From positions 1,550,001 to 1,614,000 of the forward strand of contig NZ_CP024160.1 in NCBI RefSeq assembly GCF_002736145.1: a DNA stretch of 64,000 nt, given 5' to 3'. Position 1 is the first letter of the stretch. Each line of letters opens with the position of its first letter. The stretch is from Collinsella aerofaciens. GTDB lineage: Bacteria > Actinomycetota > Coriobacteriia > Coriobacteriales > Coriobacteriaceae. Positions 38,451 through 47,051 of this stretch are shown here, piece after piece. The notes beneath the pieces are model-generated. The model worked only from the letters and a program-made list of their open reading frames with translations. It ran no database searches and had not been told where the DNA came from. The translations under genes and the position numbers were made by a program.

Positions 38451-39101
38451 CTAGAGCGTGCCGTAGATGCGGTCGCCGACGTCGCCGAGGCCGGGAACGA
38501 TGTAGGCAGCCTCGTTGAGATGGTCGTCGATGGCGCAGGTATAGATATGCACATCTGGGTCCTTCTCGGTCAGCGACTTGAGACCCTCGGGGGCCGCGAC
38601 GATGCACAGCATGCGGATGTCCTTGACACCGCGCTCGCGCAGGTAGCTGATGGCCATCTCGGCCGAACCGCCCGTGGCGAGCATGGGGTCGACGACCAGG
38701 CAGATACGCTGGTCGATATCCTTGGGCATCTTGCAGTAATACTCGTGCGGCTCGTGGGTGACCTCGTCGCGCTCCATGCCGATGTGGCCCACGCGAGCGG
38801 AGGGCACCAGGTCGAGGATGCCGTCGACCATGCCAAGGCCCGCACGCAGGATGGGCACGATGGCGAGTTTCTTGCCGGCAAGCTGTTTGAACGTGGCGGT
38901 AGTGATGGGGGTCTCGACCTCGACGTCTTCCATAGGCAGGTCGCGCATGGCCTCGTAGCCGTCAAAAAGCGCGAGTTCGCGCACGAGCTGGCGGAACTGG
39001 TTGGTGCCGGTGTTTTTATCGCGCAGGATCGACAGCTTGTGCTGAACGAGCGGGTGATCGACAAGCGTCACACGGGACGCATCGTAGGTGACGGTCATGG
39101 G
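38451..39101 (-). CDS. upp: Uracil phosphoribosyltransferase
   Basis: The product is 216 residues from ATG 39101, preceded by AAAGGGG; the longer frame adds 15 unrelated residues. It begins [19 protein letters not shown], has the PRPP-binding DPMLATGGS near residue 138 and ends with [13 protein letters not shown]. It salvages uracil to UMP. A GC-rich hairpin without a T run lies at about 38371-38410, past the stop. Confidence 0.95.
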   Translation of the reverse strand, partial: PMTVTYDASRVTLVDHPLVQHKLSILRDKNTGTNQFRQLVRELALFDGYEAMRDLPMEDVEVETPITTATFKQLAGKKLAIVPILRAGLGMVDGILDLVPSARVGHIGMERDEVTHEPHEYYCKMPKDIDQRICLVVDPMLATGGSAEMAISYLRERGVKDIRMLCIVAAPEGLKSLTEKDPDVHIYTCAIDDHLNEAAYIVPGLGDVGDRIYGTL

Positions 39102-39222
39102 TTGATTGCCCCTTTCGTTGCGGCCGCAAAACGGCCTTGCTGACAAGGGCGCGCAGCAATGTCGCTACCGCACGCCATGCATTAGTTTAGCGGTTTGTTG
39201 TATCGAGCAGCTCATCGCGGCC

Positions 39223-40764
39223 CTACTGTGCGGTACTGAGCGAGCGCTTGACTGCATCACGCCAGCCCGCAAGGTTTTGCTCGCGGCGCTCGGCGGACAT
39301 GTGGGGAAGGAAGGTCCTAACGATCTGGGCATTTTGCTCCAGCTCTTCCAGGTCTTCCCAATAGCCGACGGCAAGACCCGCCAAGTACGCGGCACCGATT
39401 GCCGTGGTCTCCACCGTCTCGCATTGCAGCACGGGGATATCCAGCAGGTCGGCCTGGAATTGCATGATGAACTCGTTGCGCGAGGCACCGCCATCGACAG
39501 ACAGGCGCTCGATCGAAAGCCCCACGTCCTGCTCCATGGCGCGCAGCACGTCGTAGCTCTGATATGCCATGGATTCGCAGGCGGCACGTACGATGGTCGC
39601 ACGGCTCGAGGCGCCGGTCAGACCGCACACGATACCGCGAGCATGCGGGTCCCACCAGGGAGCACCCAAACCCGCAAAGGCGGGAACGAAGTAGCAGCCC
39701 TCGTTGTCGCTAATCGAAGCGGCGAGTTGTGCCGACTCGCTCACGCTCGAGATGATGCCCATGTTGTTGCGAAGCCAGTTCATCGTTGAGCCGGCGGCAA
39801 AAATAGAGCCCTCGAGCGCATAGCTGACTTTGCCGTCCGCAGCGATACCGATGGTGGAGACCAGGCCATTCTTGGATTCGACGATCTCGTCGCCGGTGTT
39901 CATGAGCATAAAGCAGCCAGTGCCATAGGTGTTTTTGGTCTGGCCGGGACGGAAACAGCAGTGGCCGAACAGCGACGCCTGCTGGTCACCCGCCACGCCC
40001 ATGATGGGCGGCATGTTGGTCATGATGTCGCTCGCGACGCGGCCGTAGTCGCCCGAGCTCCAGCGAACCTCGGGCATCATGGAACGTGGAACGTCAAAGA
40101 GTGCCAGCAGGTCGTCGTCCCAATCGAGCGTATGGATATTAAAGAGTGCCGTGCGGCTGGCATTGGTGTAGTCGGTGGCAAAGACCTGGCCGCCGGTGAG
40201 GTTGTAGATGAGCCAGGTGTCGATGGTGCCAAACATGAGGTCGCCCGCCGCCGCGCTTTCGCGTGCGCCGTCGACGTTGTCGAGAATCCACTGCACCTTG
40301 GAGGCCGAGAAATACGGGTCGAGCGTGAGTCCCGTGCGGGAGCGCACCAGCCCTTCTGCGCCCTGCTCGACCAGCTCGTCGATCAGAGGTGCGGTACGGC
40401 GGCACTGCCATACGATGGCGTTATAGATCGGCTGACCGCTCACACGGTCCCAGACCACCGTGGTCTCGCGCTGGTTGGAGATGCCGATGGCGGCAATGCG
40501 GTCGGAGTGGATACCGCTCTTAAACTGGACTTCCATCATGACCGCGATCTGGCTGGCAAGGACCGCCATGGGGTCTTGCTCTACCCAACCGGGACGCGGG
40601 AAGCTGGTTTTGACGCTGCGACGTGCCTGCGCGACGATGCAGCCGTACTCGTCGACGATGGTCGCAAGTACCGAGGTGGTGCCGCAGTCGAGCGCCATGA
40701 TGTAGGAACCGCCAAAGTCAAACGAGGCATCTTCCATGCCCAGGCTGCCCAGATTCAACGACAT
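39223..40764 (-). CDS. glpK: Glycerol kinase
   Basis: The 513-residue FGGY-family kinase has the N-terminal phosphate loop MALDCGTTSVLA and the GlpK stretches SNQRETTVVWDR and LTLDPYFSASKVQWIL. The ATP-site region is YGTGCFMLMNTG. It phosphorylates glycerol to glycerol 3-phosphate. An extra N-terminal 20 residues precede the first strand. It follows tsaC by 13 bases and may be cotranscribed with it, although the functions are unrelated. Confidence 0.94.
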   Translation of the reverse strand: MSLNLGSLGMEDASFDFGGSYIMALDCGTTSVLATIVDEYGCIVAQARRSVKTSFPRPGWVEQDPMAVLASQIAVMMEVQFKSGIHSDRIAAIGISNQRETTVVWDRVSGQPIYNAIVWQCRRTAPLIDELVEQGAEGLVRSRTGLTLDPYFSASKVQWILDNVDGARESAAAGDLMFGTIDTWLIYNLTGGQVFATDYTNASRTALFNIHTLDWDDDLLALFDVPRSMMPEVRWSSGDYGRVASDIMTNMPPIMGVAGDQQASLFGHCCFRPGQTKNTYGTGCFMLMNTGDEIVESKNGLVSTIGIAADGKVSYALEGSIFAAGSTMNWLRNNMGIISSVSESAQLAASISDNEGCYFVPAFAGLGAPWWDPHARGIVCGLTGASSRATIVRAACESMAYQSYDVLRAMEQDVGLSIERLSVDGGASRNEFIMQFQADLLDIPVLQCETVETTAIGAAYLAGLAVGYWEDLEELEQNAQIVRTFLPHMSAERREQNLAGWRDAVKRSLSTAQ

Positions 40765-40777
40765 CGCTTAAACCTTT

Positions 40778-41521
40778 CTATTGCATCGGGTCGGACAGGA
40801 CCCGTTCGATCTCTGATGCGGGAAGTGCGCCTTGGCGCAGGATCTGGAGCTCGCCGTGCTGAAACGACACGATGGTCGAGGCGTCGCGACACGGGGTCTC
40901 ACCGGCGTCGACGGCAACATCGACCCCCTCCAGGATGCGACCCTCGACGGCGGCAAAGCTTGCCGGCGAGGGTGCGCCGTGCGTATTGGCGCTCGTGCAG
41001 GCAAGTGGACTGCCGCAGGAGCGGATGAGCGCTTGGACCACGGGAGAGGCCGAAGCGCGCAGGGCCACGGTGTCGTCGGCAGCACGCATAAAGGTCGGCA
41101 CGCAGGGGGCTGCCTTGACCACGATGGTCAGGGCTCCCGGCCAGCATCGTCGCGCGAGTACGCGGGCATCTTCCGGGATATCCACGCCATAGCGGTCGAG
41201 TGCTTCGACACCATCGACCAGCCAAGCCACAGTTTGCGTGAGTTCACGTTGCTTGAGAGTGAAGATACGGCGATAGCCGGTACCGAGCGCAGGGACTGCG
41301 GCGCCATTGACGGCAGTCTGCGGATCGCGCGACCACGATGGGAATTCGCTTGTATCTTGGGGGACAGCATCGGAGAAGACGTTGACCGCCACGGCGACAC
41401 CGTAGACTGTCTCGGTCGGGATCAGGGCCAGGCCGCCGCGGCCGAGCACCTCGGCCGTGCGCTCGACGGCAAGCCGATGCGGCTCGCGCGTTCCCTCGTA
41501 TACCCGATAGACCGTCTGCAT
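40778..41521 (-). CDS. tsaC: TsaC/Sua5 threonylcarbamoyl-AMP synthase
   Basis: The 247-residue YrdC-domain protein has the substrate-binding segments IPTETVYGVA and CTSANTHG near the C-terminal half. It makes threonylcarbamoyl-AMP, the substrate of the TsaB-TsaD-TsaE system encoded 33 kb away. Between the first strand and IFTLKQRELTQ there is an extra stretch of about 35 residues compared with compact TsaC proteins, so the motif KxR is less canonical than usual. Confidence 0.88.
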   Translation of the reverse strand: MQTVYRVYEGTREPHRLAVERTAEVLGRGGLALIPTETVYGVAVAVNVFSDAVPQDTSEFPSWSRDPQTAVNGAAVPALGTGYRRIFTLKQRELTQTVAWLVDGVEALDRYGVDIPEDARVLARRCWPGALTIVVKAAPCVPTFMRAADDTVALRASASPVVQALIRSCGSPLACTSANTHGAPSPASFAAVEGRILEGVDVAVDAGETPCRDASTIVSFQHGELQILRQGALPASEIERVLSDPMQ

Positions 41522-41655
41522 GCGTATGCCAGCCCCTTACGCTCTAGTAAATGTTTGTTTGCTGAGGGGCATTTTCGCACGAAACGTTTAACCCATTTGC
41601 CCAGAGCGCATGTTGGTTTGGTGAGCGGCCGTAGTAGTCGGTGAAAGTGAGGGGG

Positions 41656-42102
41656 TTATTGGACGGCTACGAACTTCTTTGGTCTTCCGGCGTGACGTTC
41701 TTGGGCGGCGTAGCGCTCGATGCTGTTTATCGTTATCATCCGACGGCCGTCGACAAGCTCAACATCGAGTTTGCCGGCTTTGACCAGCGCGGTGATCCGC
41801 GGTGCGGAGACTTTGAGGTCCAGCGCTGCGTCTTTAAATGTTCGGCACGCCGCTTCCCGAGCGTCCTCGTGGTCGATTTCGACTGAAAGGGCCACGACCT
41901 CGGCCGAGCGTTCGTACCCCGCCGGAGTCAAACCGTTGTTGAGGTCATCGGCCAAAAACGCCATCAGTGCCTCGGTGGCATGGGCAATCGCTTCTTCGCG
42001 CGTATCGCCATCGGCAAAGGCGCCGGGAATCTGCGGGAAGCTGGCGCAGTAACCGTCGTCTTCTTTTATGAGAACGCAGTCATAGGTAAATCGCTGCCTC
42101 AT
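41656..42102 (-). CDS. hicB: HicB-type antitoxin with C-terminal DNA-binding region
   Basis: The product is 148 residues from ATG 42102 (GGAGG 5 bases upstream). The N-terminal half is the HicB fold (LIKEDDGYCASFPQIPGAFA, then DTREEAIAHATEAL). The C-terminal half (KVSAPRITALVKAGKLDVEL onward) is probably a helix-turn-helix region that binds its own operator. It neutralises HicA. It lies 11 bases after hicA, the usual toxin-first order. Confidence 0.9.
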   Translation of the reverse strand: MRQRFTYDCVLIKEDDGYCASFPQIPGAFADGDTREEAIAHATEALMAFLADDLNNGLTPAGYERSAEVVALSVEIDHEDAREAACRTFKDAALDLKVSAPRITALVKAGKLDVELVDGRRMITINSIERYAAQERHAGRPKKFVAVQ

Positions 42103-42113
42103 TTTGCCTCCAA

Positions 42114-42299
42114 CTACCATCCAGCTTGGCGACGAATACTTGCCCATGTGCCCTTCTTTGGTCGATCGCCACCAGAGCCGTTCACGGTGACAACACGGTC
42201 ACCAGAAACATACTTAGCATGACTACCGACTTGCGCGACCTTCACGAATCCATCGTGCTTGAGTAGGGCAATGATTTCCCGAAAGGTAGGGGGTTGCAT
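42114..42299 (-). CDS. hicA: HicA-type mRNA interferase toxin
   Basis: The 61-residue double-stranded-RNA-binding-like protein has the catalytic histidine H27 in GSHAKY, as in HicA toxins that cleave mRNA. Its promoter contains a 22-base palindrome overlapping the -10 box, which fits autoregulation by HicB. Confidence 0.92.
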   Translation of the reverse strand: MQPPTFREIIALLKHDGFVKVAQVGSHAKYVSGDRVVTVNGSGGDRPKKGTWASIRRQAGW

Positions 42300-42323
42300 G
42301 GGCCGACCTCTTTCAGCCGTCCT

Positions 42324-42353
42324 AATTATAAACTACTTTATAATTTTTGCTAA
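42324..42353 (-). promoter_or_regulatory. hicAB promoter with palindromic operator
   Basis: On the minus strand TTAGCA (42348-42353) and TATAAT (42325-42330) are 17 bases apart. The perfect palindrome AATTATAAA-GTAG-TTTATAATT (42324-42345) covers the -10 box and most of the spacer. It is the likely HicB operator. Confidence 0.8.
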
Positions 42354-42367
42354 CCAGTTAATAAATA

Positions 42368-43618
42368 TTACTGGCGCTGTTTGGGCTCGGTGACGATGGC
42401 TCGGACGATGCGGGGGCGATCGGTGAGGTCGTGGACGATGCGCACGTCCGAAAGGCCCGCCTGGCGGCAGAGCTCGGCCGCAGCGTCGAGCGCGCCCTCG
42501 TAGAGCTCGCAGGCAAAGAGGCCGCCGGCGCGCAACATGTAGGGCGCCGCGTTGAGCAGGCGGCGGAAGATATCGAGGCCGTCGGCGCCACCCTCGAGCG
42601 CCAGATCGGGCTCAAAGTCCTTGACCTCGTGCGGCAGTGAGCGCATGACATCGGTGGGGATGTAGGGCGGGTTGGAGACGAGTACGTCAAAGGTGCCCCA
42701 CTCTTCACGGGGAATGGAGCTCACCAGGTTCGTGAGGCTGAAGGCAACCTCGTCGGACGTGAGGCCAAGCGCATCGCGGTTTTTGGTAGCAAGGTCGATG
42801 GCGCGCGGCTCGACATCGGTAGCAGTGCAGGTGACGTGGCCGCGACGCTCCCAGGCGATCGAGAGCGAGATACAGCCCGTGCCGCAGCCGACCTCGAGAA
42901 CGCGGGCAGTGCGGGGCTCGGCTGGGGCAGGCGCAGCGGCATCCTGAGCTGAAGCCGTCTTCTGGTCGGCACCCTCGATGGCGATGCCGTATTCGTCGAG
43001 CTCGGGCTCGGCGGCTTCCGCGGCTTCGGCTTCTGCTGCTTGCGCGGCGGCTTCCTCGGCCTCGCGGTCGGCCAGCTCCTCGGCATAGGCACGGCTACCG
43101 AGCACGTCGCTACCCAGCGCAGCCTCATCGGCGGCCGTCAGGTTGGCAGCACGACGCTCGGCGGTCGCGCGTTCGTCGGCCAGCGCCGCCTCGGCTTTGC
43201 GGGCCTGCTCGACCTCATCGTTCCAAGGCAGCTCAACACGCTGACGGGCAGCGACCTCGGGGCTCAGCACCTCGGTATCCAGATAGTTCAAGACTTCTTC
43301 GACGAGCATCTCGGTCTCGGGGCGCGGGATGAGCACGCCGGGGGCGCACGCGACATCGATCATGCGAAACTGCGTGCTGCCGGTGATATACTGCAGCGGC
43401 TCGCCTTTGGCGCGACGAACGACGGCCGCGTGCATGGTCTCGAGCTGGGCCGCGTTAAGCGTCTCGTCCATGCGCATATACAAGTCGATACGCGCCAGGC
43501 CCGTGGCCGCGCACAGCAGCCACTCGGCAGAAAGACGGGGATGCTCCTCGCCGCGCTCGGCCAGGTACTCCTTGGTCCACTCGAGACAACGCTTGATGGT
43601 CCAGATCTCGTTTGCCAT
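42368..43618 (-). CDS. prmC: PrmC, release factor glutamine methyltransferase, with insertion
   Basis: The product is 416 residues from ATG 43618 (GGAGGG upstream), against about 280 usual. The N-terminal helical domain (1-110, ending IPRPETEMLVEEVL) and the SAM-binding domain (LEVGCGTGCISLS, VSNPPYIPT) are normal. Between them lies about 120 residues (115-236) of Ala/Glu-rich, low-complexity sequence absent from standard PrmC. It methylates the GGQ glutamine of release factors. prfA lies next upstream, about 590 bases away. Confidence 0.92.
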   Translation of the reverse strand: MANEIWTIKRCLEWTKEYLAERGEEHPRLSAEWLLCAATGLARIDLYMRMDETLNAAQLETMHAAVVRRAKGEPLQYITGSTQFRMIDVACAPGVLIPRPETEMLVEEVLNYLDTEVLSPEVAARQRVELPWNDEVEQARKAEAALADERATAERRAANLTAADEAALGSDVLGSRAYAEELADREAEEAAAQAAEAEAAEAAEPELDEYGIAIEGADQKTASAQDAAAPAPAEPRTARVLEVGCGTGCISLSIAWERRGHVTCTATDVEPRAIDLATKNRDALGLTSDEVAFSLTNLVSSIPREEWGTFDVLVSNPPYIPTDVMRSLPHEVKDFEPDLALEGGADGLDIFRRLLNAAPYMLRAGGLFACELYEGALDAAAELCRQAGLSDVRIVHDLTDRPRIVRAIVTEPKQRQ

Positions 43619-44044
43619 GGGGCCCTCCCCTCTTAAGCGCCGGGCGGCGCGCGAATGTCGGAGCAGATTGTACGCGAGGCCAGCGCTTGGCAAGGGACGA
43701 TTAAAGGCAATTATCGAGAATCAGCCCAGATTTTTGTACCGGGCTTGCTCAAAGTGTTCATTCGCTGACGTCTAAATTTGCATTCGTCAAGCTTTTGGCA
43801 AGGTTGACCCAAAACTGACCAATATCTAACCAAGAACTTGCCAAATCACTTGACGCACGACGCATCAAAAAATGCACTGCGACTTCTTGAACGATATTTT
43901 GAGCAATATTTTCGATAGCGGACTTATGCCGTCAATTGCCTTAAGCAGGTAAGCAGCTCAAATGACATCACAGCCGGCTGAATAAAATATCAAGGCAATG
44001 TCACCAATGACTCCCTACGGATCATTTGACAACCAAGGAAACGC
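43619..44044. other. AT-richer intergenic region between prmC and prfA
   Basis: No gene was seen. A possible prmC promoter on the minus strand is TTGCCA (43688-43693) and TACAAT (43667-43672), 15 bases apart. From about 43740 to 44040 the sequence is clearly richer in A and T than its surroundings. It contains an inverted pair ttggcaag/cttgccaa, but no frame of note. Confidence 0.4.
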
Positions 44045-44210
44045 CGATGTTTTGGCAATGCCAGCGAGCGACGTCCAGAGCGAACAAGTTGGCATGAAAA
44101 AGGCAAGGCATAGACCTTCTGGTCATGCCTTGCCTTTTGAATGACAAATTGTCGCTCTGGACGGCGCGCAGCGTCGGCTGGTCCGCCGTTCGGTTGAACG
44201 GCGGAACTTA
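44045..44210 (-). repeat. Structured 3' element, family 1, copy 3
   Basis: This is the clearest copy. The outer arms gtccagagcga and tcgctctggac enclose a terminator-like hairpin at 44097-44138 (AAAAGGCAAGGCAT/ATGCCTTGCCTTTT around GACCTTCTGGTC, with T residues following on the minus strand). A last hairpin CCGCCGTTC/GAACGGCGG ends in TAA, the prfA stop codon. Confidence 0.85.
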
Positions 44211-45275
44211 GACTGCCTGTGCCAGCTTCTCGGCACGCTCGGCGGCGGCGAGCGCCTCGATGACGGTGCCGAGCTGGTCGCCCAGAAGGACGCCGTTGTA
44301 GGTGGAGTTGAAGCCGATGCGGTGATCGGTCACGCGGTCCTGGGGCTGGTTGTAGGTACGGATCTTCTCGGAACGGTTGCCGTGGCCGATCTGGCTCTGG
44401 CGCTCGGCACCGAGCTCCGCCTGCTGCTTCTCGAGCTCCATCTCGTACAGACGGGCGCGCAGCATCTGCATGCAGACTTCGCGGTTCTGGATCTGGGAGC
44501 GCTGTTCCTGCGACTGCACCACGGTGTTGGTGGGCAGGTGGGTGATGCGCACGGCGGAATAAGTGGTGTTAACGCACTGACCGCCAGGGCCGGAGGCGCA
44601 GTAGGTGTCGATGCGCAGGTCGGACTGGTTGATCTGGACGTCGATTTCCTCGGCCTCGGGAAGTACGGCGACGGTCGCCGTGGAGGTCTGGATACGGCCC
44701 TGGGACTCGGTCTTGGGAACGCGCTGGACGCGGTGCACGCCGGACTCGAACTTCATGACGGAGTAGACGCGGTCGCCCTCGACCTTGAACTCGATAGACT
44801 TAAAGCCGCCGGCCTCGCTGGGGCTGGAGTCGAGCACGGTGGTCTTCCAGCCGCGCGACTCACAGAAGCGCTGGTACATCTTGTACAGATCGCCGGCAAA
44901 GATGGCCGCCTCGTCGCCACCGGCGGCGGAGCGAATCTCGACGATGGTGTTCTTGTCGTCGTTGGGGTCGCTCGGAATGAGCATGTACTTAATGTCTTCC
45001 TCGAGCTGGGGAAGCTTGGCCTCGTTTTCGGAGATGTCCATCTGGAGCATCTCCTTCTCATCGGCATCGGTAGTATCGTGGAGCATTTCCTTGGCAGCCT
45101 CGATGTCATCGAGCGCGCCGATGTACTCGCGCGAGGCGGCGATGAGGTCGGACTGGTGCGCGTACTCCTTGTTGAGACGCGTGAACTCCTTGATATCGGA
45201 GGCGACGGCCGGGTCGGAAAGCTTCTTCTCGAGCTCCTCGTAGGCCTTGATGATCTTTTCGAGCTTGTCGCGCAT
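44208..45275 (-). CDS. prfA: Peptide chain release factor 1
   Basis: The 355-residue protein recognises UAA and UAG. The codon-recognition loop reads RVPKTESQGRI, where the PxT motif is PKT rather than PAT. The hydrolysis motif is GPGGQCVNTT, in which the residue after GGQ is Cys where His or Ser is usual. The rest of the core (SAVRITHLPTNTVV; NRSEKIRTYNQPQDRVTDHR) is typical of RF1. PrmC encoded downstream would methylate the GGQ glutamine. Confidence 0.96.
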   Translation of the reverse strand: MRDKLEKIIKAYEELEKKLSDPAVASDIKEFTRLNKEYAHQSDLIAASREYIGALDDIEAAKEMLHDTTDADEKEMLQMDISENEAKLPQLEEDIKYMLIPSDPNDDKNTIVEIRSAAGGDEAAIFAGDLYKMYQRFCESRGWKTTVLDSSPSEAGGFKSIEFKVEGDRVYSVMKFESGVHRVQRVPKTESQGRIQTSTATVAVLPEAEEIDVQINQSDLRIDTYCASGPGGQCVNTTYSAVRITHLPTNTVVQSQEQRSQIQNREVCMQMLRARLYEMELEKQQAELGAERQSQIGHGNRSEKIRTYNQPQDRVTDHRIGFNSTYNGVLLGDQLGTVIEALAAAERAEKLAQAV

Positions 45276-45484
45276 GACGGGACTCCTTTATATGCGTGAA
45301 GGTGAAAATCGGCAGAATTGATGGGGCGCACGGCGCCACTGCGGGGGTAAGTCCAGCTAGAACATGTCGATCTTCAGATACATGCGCATCCCTTCGCGTA
45401 CGGGGTACATAGTTGCGGTCTAACCCATACATGATAGCGTGCGCAGGCAAACCTGCATATAACCCGCACGGAATGAGTGGACGT
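45276..45484. other. Region upstream of prfA
   Basis: No gene was seen between prfA and the hairpins that follow the M20 peptidase gene. The promoter of prfA must lie here, but I cannot assign it with confidence. Confidence 0.3.
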
Positions 45485-45538
45485 AGCCGTTGGGGACGTT
45501 CCTTAACGGCTAGTCGTTTAAGAACGTCCCCAACGGCT
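45485..45538. repeat. Long hairpin after M20 peptidase gene
   Basis: AGCCGTTGGGGACGTTCCTTAA pairs with its near-complement at 45518-45538, with one bulged base, over a 10-base loop. It lies just past a short family 3 hairpin. Confidence 0.7.
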
Positions 45539-45566
45539 AACAAAGGGAGCGTCGCTTTGTCACATT
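45539..45566 (-). repeat. Family 3 hairpin at end of M20 gene
   Basis: The sequence aatgtgacaaagcgacgctccctttgtt in minus-strand sense is a partial hairpin of the TGTGACAAAG type, directly adjoining the TAG stop of the peptidase gene. Confidence 0.5.
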
Positions 45567-46994
45567 CTAGAGCGTTTGAAGCAGGGCGATGAGGAAGCGA
45601 ACACCCTGGAGGTAGGCGCGACGGGTGATGCGCTCGTTGGTGCCGTGGACGCCGCGGTCGCATTCGTCATCGTCGACCACAAAGGCGGAGAAGCGGATGC
45701 ACTCGTGGCAAATGCGCTGGTAGTTGGCGGCATCGGTTGCACCAATCACGGTCGAGGGCACGATGCTCATCGGCTCTTGGCCCACCGCAGACGATCCGTT
45801 TTCCTCCGTCGGCTTGGGATCACGGAAATAGCGGGCGGCGATGGCGCGGACGGCCTCGAGCCCCGGACCGCCCACGCGCGGGGACGGCGAGGGCTCGGAG
45901 CTGCCGGGGCCCAGCTCGACCTCGACTCGGCCGGCGAGCCCAGCGGTGGCAACGGCCTCGCGGCAGCAGGCCACGACATCGGCCACGCTCGTACCCTCGA
46001 GCATGCGGAAGTTGATATTGACCCACATATCTTGCGGCATTACGTTGGCACCGGTACTGCCGCCCTCGATTTGCGTGGGCGCACAGGTGGTGGTCACAAG
46101 CGGGTACAGCTTTTTGCTGGCAAGGCAGTCGCGCACGATGGCATCCTTGCTGGCAGCAATCTCGTCTGCGGTATAAAGCCCCAGCTCGACGAGCTGCGCG
46201 GCAAGCAGATCGGTCACACGCGCCGGCCACTCGATATCGCAAATCGCGGCAATAGCGCGGCTGAGCACTTCGAGCGACGTGCCACCGTAAGGGTTGGAAG
46301 AATGCCCGCCCTCGCTCTTCGTCCTGAGCACGATATCGGCATAGCCCTTCTCGGCAAGATCGGCATGCATAAGCCAACCCTCGCCTGCGCCGTACTCGGC
46401 AGCCTCAACGATACGATAGTCACCCTCGTCGATCAGGTACTCAAGCTCAACGCCGCGCTCCTCGAGCACGCGGCCAATGGCACCCGCGCCGCACTGCGTG
46501 GTCTCCTCATCCTGGCCAAAGGCCAGCAGCAGGGTTCGTTCGTGTTGCCAGCCGTGCGCCAGCGCATACTCAACGGCCTCCAGGATGCCTGCGACCTGGT
46601 CTTTCATATCGATGGCGCCGCGACCCCAAATATAGGTGTCGTCCACGTGCCCGCTAAAGGGATTGTGCGTCCAGTCTGTCTCGGTGCCCGGCACCACGGG
46701 AACCACGTCCATGTGGCCCATGAGCATGACCGGCTTGAGGGCGGGGTCGATGCCGGCAAGCGTCACGAGCAGCGAATGGTCGATGAGCTCGACCTCGCCC
46801 GCCGCAAACACGCGCGGCCAGGCCTGCTGCATATAGGCGCGCAGGTCGGCAAACGCCTGCCAGTCCACCGTCTGGGCATCCATGCTCGAAATCGTCGGAA
46901 ACGACAGCACGCGGCCCAGGCGCTCGCACGCGCCGACCTCGTCGATATCGGCAAAATCATCCTCGTGCGCAAAGAAGCGCCAAACCTCGGCCAT
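45567..46994 (-). CDS. M20 family metallopeptidase
   Basis: The product is 475 residues from ATG 46994 (GGAGGAAGG upstream). Zinc-site motifs are GHMDVVPVVPG, WGRGAIDMKD, AFGQDEE and the late ECIRFSAF region. The overall layout with a lid domain (GGHSSNPYGG) resembles carboxypeptidase-like M20 members of the PM20D1/CPS1 type. The substrate is unknown; it could process peptides or N-acyl amino acids. The amino-acid ABC transporter operon lies upstream and ends 57 bases before this gene, so the two may be linked. Confidence 0.88.
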   Translation of the reverse strand: MAEVWRFFAHEDDFADIDEVGACERLGRVLSFPTISSMDAQTVDWQAFADLRAYMQQAWPRVFAAGEVELIDHSLLVTLAGIDPALKPVMLMGHMDVVPVVPGTETDWTHNPFSGHVDDTYIWGRGAIDMKDQVAGILEAVEYALAHGWQHERTLLLAFGQDEETTQCGAGAIGRVLEERGVELEYLIDEGDYRIVEAAEYGAGEGWLMHADLAEKGYADIVLRTKSEGGHSSNPYGGTSLEVLSRAIAAICDIEWPARVTDLLAAQLVELGLYTADEIAASKDAIVRDCLASKKLYPLVTTTCAPTQIEGGSTGANVMPQDMWVNINFRMLEGTSVADVVACCREAVATAGLAGRVEVELGPGSSEPSPSPRVGGPGLEAVRAIAARYFRDPKPTEENGSSAVGQEPMSIVPSTVIGATDAANYQRICHECIRFSAFVVDDDECDRGVHGTNERITRRAYLQGVRFLIALLQTL

Positions 46995-47010
46995 GCCTTC
47001 CTCCAAAAAC

Positions 47011-47043
47011 AACGTGGCAAAGAGGCGGTCCCTTTGCCACGTT
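47011..47043 (-). repeat. Family 3 hairpin after ABC ATPase gene
   Basis: AACGTGGCAAAG pairs with CTTTGCCACGTT around a 9-base loop. It lies between the ABC transporter ATPase gene and the peptidase gene; no T run follows. Confidence 0.65.
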
Positions 47044-47051
47044 CGCTTGCA

